5,041 nucleotides of DNA, from positions 1 through 5,041 of the forward strand of contig JAUIEL010000528.1 of assembly GCA_030428825.1 (NCBI GenBank), given 5' to 3'. The notes below the pieces were generated by a model. That model saw nothing but the letters and a program-made list of their open reading frames with translations, had not been told where the DNA came from and did no database searches. The DNA is from a bacterium (lineage in GTDB: Bacteria; Planctomycetota; B15-G4; JADJEK01). Made by a program: the position numbers and the translations under genes. Shown in pieces: positions 1-4,685 of the stretch (position 1 is the stretch's first letter; every line of letters begins with the position of its first letter).

Positions 1-2
1 TC

Positions 3-221
3 GTACGCCAGACTAATGACTTGCGGCGCATTGTTGATGAGTTTTCGAAATTCGCCCGGATGCCGGAGCCGGAGCGCACCCACGAGGACCTGGCAACGCT
101 GGTGCGCGATGCGGTGCTGTTGCAACAGACCGGCCAGCCCGGCGTCAAGATATCTCTGCGGGCGCCGGATGTGCCGATCCTGTGCGATGTTGATGCAACG
201 ATGATCTCGCAGGCGCTGAAG
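3..221 (+). CDS. ntrY: NtrY-type sensor histidine kinase, internal fragment
   Basis: This is a partial gene, open at the left edge and lost at a chimeric join near 204-221. The visible protein starts VRQTNDLRRIVDEFSKFARM, which matches the second helix of the HisKA dimerisation domain of NtrY-like nitrogen-regulation kinases (the R-x-VDEFS-x-FARMP signature). It continues through the linker into the first strands of the HATPase domain and ends just before the N-box, where the family normally reads ISQAL-(K/T)-N-(L/I)-(V/I)-KNA-x-EA. The phosphorylated His box lies off the left edge and the ATP-binding N, G1 and G2 boxes are missing. Codon use differs from all other genes here: 15 of 61 codons between 21 and 203 end in A or T. 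The TTG at 21 is not a real start, because the frame is open to the edge. The style is alphaproteobacterial, unlike the rest of the window. The family is fairly sure; the symbol is inferred from the signature. Confidence 0.75.
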
Positions 222-224
222 ACG
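201..224 (+). other. Chimeric join between ntrY-like and dnaB sequence
   Basis: At 204-221 the reading frame encodes ISQALK. This fits the histidine kinase on the left (ISQAL before the N-box) and equally DnaB on the right (ISRSLK-type stretch just after Walker B, before the (L/V)-x-VPV-x-ALSQLNR strand). Left of this point the protein is kinase and codon ends are mixed. Right of it the protein is DnaB and only 2 of 101 codons end in A or T. No insertion sequence, repeat or attachment-site structure is visible at the join. The simplest reading is two unrelated genomes joined through about 18 bases of chance identity during assembly. A real gene fusion is unlikely, because both proteins would lose their catalytic cores. 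Confidence 0.8.
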
Positions 225-527
225 ACGGCGCGCCAGCTCCGGGTCCCCGTCGTCGCCCTGTCGCAGTTGAACCGGGCCGTCGACGCCCGCGAGGACCACC
301 GGCCGCGGATGTCGGACCTGCGCGAGTCGGGGTCGATCGAGCAGGACGCGGACGTGATCATGTTCCTGTACCGCGAGGCGTACTACAAGGAGCTGACCGA
401 GGACAAGGAGCCGGAGGCGGAGGTGATCGTGGCGAAGCACCGCAACGGTCCGACCGGCACCGTCAAGCTCCTCTTCTTCAGTCAGTTCCTCTCGTTCGAG
501 GACCCGGCCCGCGGCGCGTACGCCTGA
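204..527 (+). CDS. dnaB: Replicative DNA helicase DnaB, C-terminal fragment
   Basis: DnaB is the hexameric ring helicase that unwinds DNA at the replication fork. Only the last ~100 residues of the RecA-like motor domain are here. Visible landmarks are the SQLNR motif (261-275) after the VPVVAL strand, the RPRMSDLRESGSIEQDADV block (301-356, helicase motif H4 region), and KHRNG (435-449), which carries the Lys/Arg finger pair reaching the neighbouring subunit's ATP site. The terminal GTVKLLFFSQFLSFED strand is the usual DnaB ending. The N-terminal domain, linker, Walker A and Walker B are absent because the sequence is replaced by a kinase fragment at 204-221. The true start cannot be seen. 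The stop (TGA, 525-527) lies 58 bases before bamA. Base and codon use match the downstream genes, so this part belongs to the same genome as they do. Confidence 0.93.
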   Translation: MSQALKTTARQLRVPVVALSQLNRAVDAREDHRPRMSDLRESGSIEQDADVIMFLYREAYYKELTEDKEPEAEVIVAKHRNGPTGTVKLLFFSQFLSFEDPARGAYA

Positions 528-528
528 C

Positions 529-556
529 TTTTCTCCGGGTCGTCCGGCCGTATGAT
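529..556 (+). promoter_or_regulatory. Candidate promoter for bamA
   Basis: TATGAT at 551-556 matches five of six bases of the sigma-70 -10 consensus, in a stretch where AT-rich hexamers are scarce. The best -35 at workable spacing is weak (TTTTCT, 529-534, 16 bases upstream, three of six matches). A closer match, CTGACT at 524-529, is 21 bases away, which is too far. The start of transcription would fall near 563, leaving a leader of about 23 bases before the TTG at 586. This assignment rests on sequence match alone; bamA could instead be read through from dnaB. Confidence 0.35.
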
Positions 557-575
557 CGGCGGCTCTCTCCTCGAC

Positions 576-588
576 GAGGCCTCGGTTG
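576..588 (+). promoter_or_regulatory. Ribosome binding site fixing the TTG start of bamA
   Basis: GAGG at 576-579 sits six bases before TTG at 586. The bamA frame has a stop (TGA) at 553-555 and no ATG, GTG or other TTG between it and 586. Starting at the next possible codon, a GTG near 646, would remove the signal peptide. The TTG at 586 is therefore the only start that fits. Confidence 0.65.
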
Positions 589-2967
589 GGACGCGCGCCA
601 CTCCTCCTGCTGCTCCTCTCTCTCGTCGCTTCCGGCTACCGGAACGTGCGGGAGGGGGAGACCGTGCTCGAGATGGCGGTGGTCGGGAACGAGCGCCTGA
701 CCGACGAGCAGGTCCTCTCCGGGCTCCGGACGCGGGTCGGCCGCCCGCTGGTGGCGACCGACGTCACGGCGGACGTGCGCGACCTCTACTCCAGGTACGG
801 AGTGCGCGTCACCGTGGTGCAGGACGTCCGGGCCGGCGGCGTGGCGCTGACGCTCCGCGTCGACGAGGAGGCGCTGGTCCAGGGGGTCGAGGTCCGCGGC
901 GTCGACTCGGGGCGCGGCCGAGAGCTGCTCGACGAGATCGGCCTCACCGGGGCGCGGGCGCTCCTGCTGGCGCAGGTCCGGTCGCGGGCCGACGAGCTGG
1001 TGGCGCGGCTGCGCGAGGAGGGGCACGCGTTCGCGGCGGTCGAGGTCGGGATCGAGGACCGGGACGGCCGGCCGGTCGCCGTCCTCGACGTGACCGAGGG
1101 GCCGAAGGTCGAGGTCGTCGACGTGGAGATCCTCGGCCTCGAGACGCTCGACCCGTCGAGGTTGGAGAGCGTGCTGCAGACCCGGCCGACGCGCTTCATC
1201 GTCCTGAAGTCGTACCTCCGCCGCGACGTGCTCGAGCGCGACCTCGTCGAGGCCGAGCGCTGGCTCGGGGCGGAGGGGTACACCGACGCCCGCGTCGCGC
1301 TGGAGGAGATCCGGTACTCCGACGACCGGGAGGAGGCGACGATCGTCCTCCGGGTCGACCAGGGGCCGCGCTACACGATCGGCGAGGTCCGGGTCGACGG
1401 CGCGGTCGAGACCCCGCTCGACGCGCTTCGGGCCGAGGTCGAGATGGCGGCCGGAGACCCCCTGCGCGTTCCCGATCTCGAGCGGGACCGCCGTCGGATG
1501 CTCGACCTCCTCGGCGCGCGCGGGTTCGTCCGCGCGACCGTCACGACCCGCGTCCAGTACGCCGAGCAGGGGACGACGGTCTCCGTCACGCACGCGGTGG
1601 AGGAGGGGGAGAGGAAGCGCGTGCGGGACGTGCTCGTGCGGGGGAACACCGGGACCCGTGACGAGGTCGTCCGGCGCGAGGTGACGCTCTCGCCCGGGGA
1701 CGTGGCGTCGACCGACGAGCTCGCGCGCACGAACGAGCGCCTCCGGAAGCTCGGCTACTTCGTCGACGACCAGGGGCGGAACCGGGTCAGCACGCGCTTC
1801 CGTCCGACCGAGGACCCGGCGTTGGAGGACCTGTTCGTCGAGGTCGACGAGTCGCGCTCCGGGCGCTTCTACTTCACCGCCGGAGGGATGACCGACATCG
1901 GTTTCTTCGCCGGCGTGCGGTTCGAGAAGCGGAACTTCGACTGGCGCGACTCTCCGTCCGCCTGGGACCCGATCACGCTCTTCTCCGAGCTGGTCCGGAA
2001 CGAGGCGTTCCACGGCGGCGGCCAGGAGCTGATCGTCCAAGTCCTCCCCGGCAATCAGGTGTCGAACTACCTCGTGTCGTTCACCGAGCCGTTCCTGAAC
2101 GGCCCGGAGGAGTTCCCGCTCGCGTGGTCGCTCGAGGCGTACCTCCGGACGATCCAGCTCGAGGACGAGTTTCAGCAGGACCGGCTCGGTCTCGGGACCA
2201 CGTTCACCGACCAGCTCGACGAGCGGTGGCGGGTCGGCGTGCTCGGGCGGCTCGAACTCGTCGACATCTCCGACGTCGACGACGACGACGCGCCGGACGA
2301 CGTCGAGGACGTCGAAGGGACGAACTTCGTGCCGGCGGTCGGTGTGTTCGCTCGATACGACGACTTCGACTCGGTCCTCGAGCCGACCGAGGGGAAGGGG
2401 GGCGGCGGGCGGGTCGAGCTCCTCGGCGTCGACGCGTTCGGCGCCCGGAGCGTGGTCGACGGCACCTGGATCACGCCGCTCCACGAGGACGACGAGGGAC
2501 GACGGGGCGTCCTCGCGCTTCGCGGGGCGCTCGGCGCGGCGACCGGCTTCGGCGACGACCTCCCGTTCTTCGAGCGGCACCAAGGAGGGGGCGTGACCGG
2601 CGACTTCCCGCTGCGCGGGTTCGAGTACCGCGGGATCGGTCCGAAGAAGGTGGGCGTCCACACCGGCGGCGAGTTCGCCTGGTCGGGGACCGCGGAGTAC
2701 CGGTTCCCGCTCTACTCGACCTACGATCCGTACGTCGACGCGGAGATCGAACGCCTGCGGGGCGTCGTCTTCCTCGACGTCGGCGCCGTGGAGGAGTCGT
2801 TCGGCGACGCGTTGTCGCGGCCGCGGATGGCGATCGGCACCGGCGTCCGGGTGGCGCTGCCGTTCCTCGGGCCGGTCCCCGTCGCCGTCGACCTCGGGCT
2901 GCCGCTCCTCTCGGAGAGCGACGACGACACCGAGCTCCTGAGCATCCGAGTTTCGACGCGGTTCTGA
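586..2967 (+). CDS. bamA: BamA, outer-membrane protein assembly factor
   Basis: BamA is the central Omp85 channel that inserts beta-barrel proteins into the outer membrane. The product has 793 residues (E. coli 810). Residues 1-18 form a signal peptide: one Arg, a run of six Leu, then VASG, with no lipobox Cys. Five POTRA domains follow at roughly 27-95, 96-171, 172-259, 260-340 and 341-422, each closing with an acidic/Gly-Pro or Gly-Glu turn typical of POTRA borders. The 16-strand barrel starts near 425 and runs to the end. LRGF at 676-679 is the conserved (V/L)RGF loop-6 motif inside the barrel, and the last residue is Phe, as expected of an outer-membrane beta-signal. An Asp-rich stretch (563-577) probably lies in a surface loop. 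The barrel wording resembles planctomycete BamA. The start is the only usable one. It heads the cluster with ompH, lpxD and lpxC. Confidence 0.95.
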   Translation: MGRAPLLLLLLSLVASGYRNVREGETVLEMAVVGNERLTDEQVLSGLRTRVGRPLVATDVTADVRDLYSRYGVRVTVVQDVRAGGVALTLRVDEEALVQGVEVRGVDSGRGRELLDEIGLTGARALLLAQVRSRADELVARLREEGHAFAAVEVGIEDRDGRPVAVLDVTEGPKVEVVDVEILGLETLDPSRLESVLQTRPTRFIVLKSYLRRDVLERDLVEAERWLGAEGYTDARVALEEIRYSDDREEATIVLRVDQGPRYTIGEVRVDGAVETPLDALRAEVEMAAGDPLRVPDLERDRRRMLDLLGARGFVRATVTTRVQYAEQGTTVSVTHAVEEGERKRVRDVLVRGNTGTRDEVVRREVTLSPGDVASTDELARTNERLRKLGYFVDDQGRNRVSTRFRPTEDPALEDLFVEVDESRSGRFYFTAGGMTDIGFFAGVRFEKRNFDWRDSPSAWDPITLFSELVRNEAFHGGGQELIVQVLPGNQVSNYLVSFTEPFLNGPEEFPLAWSLEAYLRTIQLEDEFQQDRLGLGTTFTDQLDERWRVGVLGRLELVDISDVDDDDAPDDVEDVEGTNFVPAVGVFARYDDFDSVLEPTEGKGGGGRVELLGVDAFGARSVVDGTWITPLHEDDEGRRGVLALRGALGAATGFGDDLPFFERHQGGGVTGDFPLRGFEYRGIGPKKVGVHTGGEFAWSGTAEYRFPLYSTYDPYVDAEIERLRGVVFLDVGAVEESFGDALSRPRMAIGTGVRVALPFLGPVPVAVDLGLPLLSESDDDTELLSIRVSTRF

Positions 2968-2981
2968 CGGCGTTCCCGCCG
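2968..2981 (+). other. Small hairpin directly after the bamA stop
   Basis: CGGCG (2968-2972) and CGCCG (2977-2981) pair perfectly around a TTCC loop, starting on the base after the bamA stop codon. No T-run follows, so it is not an intrinsic terminator. It could mark or protect the bamA message end, or be chance in GC-rich sequence. Confidence 0.25.
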
Positions 2982-2997
2982 CTCCGCTCGCGTCACC

Positions 2998-3008
2998 GGG
3001 AGGTTCCC
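2998..3008 (+). promoter_or_regulatory. Ribosome binding site of ompH
   Basis: GGGAGG at 2998-3003 lies five bases before the ATG at 3009 and fixes this start; the frame itself is open much further upstream. GGGA (2998-3001) can pair with TCCC (3005-3008) over a three-base loop, a weak stem that would partly hide the site. Confidence 0.75.
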
Positions 3009-3602
3009 ATGACCGTCTCCCTCCGTCTCTCCGCCGCGCTGATCGCCGTCGCCGCGCTCGCCCTGCTCGGGTTCCGGGCCTCCGGCGAACCGGCCGCCCC
3101 GCCCGCCGCCGGCCCGGTCGTCGTGGTCGACCTCGCCCGCGTCCTCCAGGACGCGCGACCGTTCGTCGACGAGCGGGAGGAGATCCGCCGTTGGATCGAG
3201 GAACAGAAACGGTCGAACCTCGGGGTGAAGAGCGACGCGATCGAGGCGAAGGAGGCCGAGCTCGAGCTGTACGAGCCCGGCTCCGAGCCGCACCGGAAGC
3301 TCCGGAACGAGATCGAGTTCGCGAAGCTCGGCTTCCAGCAGGAGTTCCAGTTCCTCGAGACCCTCCGGGTGCGGCGCATCGTCGAGGCGCAGCGCCGGGC
3401 GTACGCCCGCGCCCGCCGGGCGATCGGCGAGGTGGCGTCGCGGCACGGCGCCCGCGCGGCGTTCCAGCTCCGGCCGCACGAGCTGGCGGGGCAGGACGAG
3501 CAGGCGATCTCCTCCGAGATCTTCCTGCGTGACGTCCTCTGGCACGACGCCTCGCTTGACATCACCTCGGAGGTGATTAGGATTCTCGACGCGCCGCGCT
3601 AG
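3009..3602 (+). CDS. OmpH/Skp-family periplasmic chaperone
   Basis: The product has 197 residues, somewhat longer than E. coli Skp (161). Skp-family proteins are trimeric chaperones that hold unfolded outer-membrane proteins in the periplasm and hand them to the Bam complex. Residues 1-26 form a signal peptide: Arg6, an Ala/Leu-rich core, and ASG as the likely cleavage site. A Pro/Ala-rich linker (28-36) follows, then a first strand VVVVDLARVL (37-46), which matches the family opening (V-x-D-x-x-(R/K)-(V/I)-(L/F)). A long charged helical stretch (about 52-140), rich in Glu, Arg and Lys, should form the coiled-coil arms. The end, with SLDITSEVIRIL, is the returning strand and helix common in planctomycete OmpH proteins. 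It starts 41 bases after bamA, the usual place for this gene. Its last codons overlap a candidate promoter for lpxD. The family is well supported; the symbol skp is not given because similarity is structural more than literal. Confidence 0.85.
   Translation: MTVSLRLSAALIAVAALALLGFRASGEPAAPPAAGPVVVVDLARVLQDARPFVDEREEIRRWIEEQKRSNLGVKSDAIEAKEAELELYEPGSEPHRKLRNEIEFAKLGFQQEFQFLETLRVRRIVEAQRRAYARARRAIGEVASRHGARAAFQLRPHELAGQDEQAISSEIFLRDVLWHDASLDITSEVIRILDAPR
3556..3583 (+). promoter_or_regulatory. Candidate internal promoter for lpxD-lpxC
   Basis: TTGACA at 3556-3561 is a perfect sigma-70 -35 box. TAGGAT at 3578-3583 matches four of six -10 bases, at a spacing of 16. The boxes lie inside the last codons of ompH, where the protein reads SLDITSEVIRI, and use CTT, ATT, AGG and ATT codons that are rare or otherwise absent in these genes. 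Transcription would start near 3590, about 60 bases before the lpxD start at 3651. The match is good for a GC-rich genome, but the assignment is from sequence only. Confidence 0.5.
3561..3577 (+). repeat. Perfect 17-base palindrome in the promoter spacer
   Basis: ATCACCTC (3561-3568), a central G (3569) and GAGGTGAT (3570-3577) form a perfect 8-base inverted repeat. It fills the space between the -35 and -10 boxes, which is where a dimeric repressor site would block RNA polymerase. As RNA it can fold into a 7-bp stem with a CGG loop. No T-run follows, so it is not a terminator. The right arm equals the ideal Shine-Dalgarno sequence and the left arm equals the 16S rRNA 3' tail, which gives a second possible reason for the symmetry. 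Confidence 0.55.
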
Positions 3603-3618
3603 TATTTGTCCGCGCGGC
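3593..3618 (+). other. GC-only hairpin between ompH and lpxD
   Basis: GCCGCGC (3593-3599) pairs perfectly with GCGCGGC (3612-3618) around a 12-base AT-rich loop (3600-3611) that begins with the ompH stop codon. Only CATTTACG follows, so a standard terminator is doubtful. If transcription starts near 3590, this stem would sit at the very 5' end of the lpxD message, where such stems stabilise RNA. Otherwise it may limit read-through or define the ompH 3' end. Confidence 0.4.
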
Positions 3619-3650
3619 ATTTACGAGGTTCTGGCGGGCGGGGGCGGCGG

Positions 3651-4682
3651 TTGGAGCGGACGGTCGAAGCGTTGGCGGGTGAGGTCGGGGGGACCGTCGT
3701 CGGTGACGGCACCGTCCGGATCACCGGGCTCGCCGGCCTGAAGGACGCGCGCGCCGGCGACCTCTCGTTCGTCGCCGGCCCCGAGTTCCTCCGATTCGTC
3801 GAGTCGACGCACGCGTCGGCGCTCCTCGTCGGCGAGCGGTTCCCGCTCGAGTTCGACCGGCCGCGCATCCGCGTCGACGATCCGGCGGCGGCGATGGAGC
3901 GGCTGGTCCCGTCGTTCCGCGTCGACGAGTCGCTCCCGCGCGGCGTCGATCCGCGGGCGAGCCTCGCCGACGACGTCGTGCTCGGCGACGACGTGACGAT
4001 CGGTCCGGGCGCGACCGTCGCGCGCGGCGCGTCGATCGGCGATCGCGCCGTCCTGCATCCCGGCGTCCACGTCGGACCGGGGTGCGTGATCGGCGCGGAC
4101 TGCGAGCTGCACTCCGGCGTCGTCGTCCGCGCGCGCGCCACGCTCGGCGCGCGCGTCGTCCTGCACGCGGGGACGATCGTCGGCGCGGACGGCTTCGGCT
4201 ACCGATCGTCGAAGGCGGGTCACGAGAAGCTCGAGCACGTCGGCACCGTGGTGATCGAGGACGACGTCGAGATCGGCGCGAACTGCGTCGTCGATCGCGC
4301 GCGCTTCGGCCGCACCGTGATCGGCGCCGGCACGAAGATCGACAACCTCTGCCAGGTCGCGCACAACGTCCGCCTCGGACGCGCGTGCCTCCTGGCGGCG
4401 CAGGTCGGCGTCTCCGGTTCGACGGTCCTCGGGGACGGCGTCGTCGTCGGCGGACAGGCCGGGTTCTCGCAGAACCTCGACGTCGGCGCGGGGACGATGG
4501 TCTCCGCGCGGGCCGGCGTCATCAAGGACCACGCCCCGGGGTCGGTCCTGTACGGGAACCCCGCCGGCGAGCGGACCGAGAAGAAGCGGGAGGTCGTCGC
4601 GCTCCGGCGTCTCCCCGGCCTCCTCGCGCGGCTGAAGCGGCTGGAGGCGATCTGCGGGTCCGAGCGGGGGGAGGCGTCCTGA
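3651..4682 (+). CDS. lpxD: LpxD, UDP-3-O-acylglucosamine N-acyltransferase
   Basis: LpxD transfers a 3-hydroxyacyl chain from acyl carrier protein to the 2-amino group of UDP-3-O-acylglucosamine, the third step of lipid A synthesis, in the cytoplasm. From the TTG at 3651 the product has 343 residues (E. coli 341). The N-terminal uridine-binding domain (about 3-95) has the usual GG-x-x-x-GDG-x-x-x-ITG-x-x-x-L and DLSF motifs. Hexapeptide repeats with (I/V)-G spacing form a left-handed beta-helix from about 105 to 300, followed by YGNPA and a helical C-terminus. His238 in VAHNV lines up with catalytic E. coli His239. The position of E. coli His276 is Asn275 here. An upstream in-frame TTG at 3606 would add 15 residues but has no ribosome site and overlaps the hairpin. 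The G-rich tract at 3640-3644 is six bases before 3651. The gene lies 48 bases after ompH and nearly abuts lpxC. Confidence 0.95.
   Translation: MERTVEALAGEVGGTVVGDGTVRITGLAGLKDARAGDLSFVAGPEFLRFVESTHASALLVGERFPLEFDRPRIRVDDPAAAMERLVPSFRVDESLPRGVDPRASLADDVVLGDDVTIGPGATVARGASIGDRAVLHPGVHVGPGCVIGADCELHSGVVVRARATLGARVVLHAGTIVGADGFGYRSSKAGHEKLEHVGTVVIEDDVEIGANCVVDRARFGRTVIGAGTKIDNLCQVAHNVRLGRACLLAAQVGVSGSTVLGDGVVVGGQAGFSQNLDVGAGTMVSARAGVIKDHAPGSVLYGNPAGERTEKKREVVALRRLPGLLARLKRLEAICGSERGEAS
4130..4155 (+). repeat. 10-base GC inverted repeat inside lpxD
   Basis: CGCGCGCGCC (4130-4139) and GGCGCGCGCG (4146-4155) are perfect reverse complements around a six-base loop, ACGCTC. The stretch encodes RARATLGAR within the beta-helix, so the favoured codons CGC and GCG may explain it without any special role. 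As RNA it would make a strong stem; as DNA it is an alternating CG tract. Confidence 0.4.
4666..4674 (+). promoter_or_regulatory. Ribosome binding site of lpxC inside lpxD
   Basis: GGGGGGAGG near the end of lpxD lies 11 bases before the lpxC ATG at 4686, a slightly long spacing. Because lpxD stops at 4682, ribosomes ending lpxD would be placed right at the lpxC start, so translational coupling is likely. Confidence 0.6.
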
Positions 4683-4685
4683 CCG

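Noticed and set aside
21..527. A real new kinase-helicase fusion protein
   Set aside because: The kinase part lacks its N, G1 and G2 boxes and the DnaB part lacks Walker A and B, so neither would work. The codon use changes abruptly at the join.
513..534. Terminator after dnaB (GGCG-CGTA-CGCC stem and a TTTTCT run)
   Set aside because: The stem is only 4 bp, lies before the stop codon, and is separated from a short T-run. It is too weak to call a terminator.
552..1661. A 369-codon plus-strand frame starting at the ATG at 552
   Set aside because: It overlaps bamA in another frame and is Arg/Gly/Ala-rich without motifs. The ATG is part of the TATGAT box region, not a supported gene start.
478..2661. 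A 727-codon open frame on the minus strand opposite bamA
   Set aside because: It lies opposite a clear bamA. Its product is low-complexity Arg/Asp/Val/Leu-rich with no family motif, as expected when a high-GC3 gene is read on the complementary strand.
2124..3008. A long upstream extension of the ompH frame
   Set aside because: The extension overlaps the bamA barrel and is Arg-rich nonsense. A good ribosome site and a signal peptide mark ATG 3009 as the start.
3606..3650. Upstream TTG at 3606 as the lpxD start
   Set aside because: No ribosome site precedes it, the extra residues are Gly/Arg-rich and unlike LpxD, and the start would lie in the loop of the GC hairpin. Starting at 3651 gives the family's usual length.
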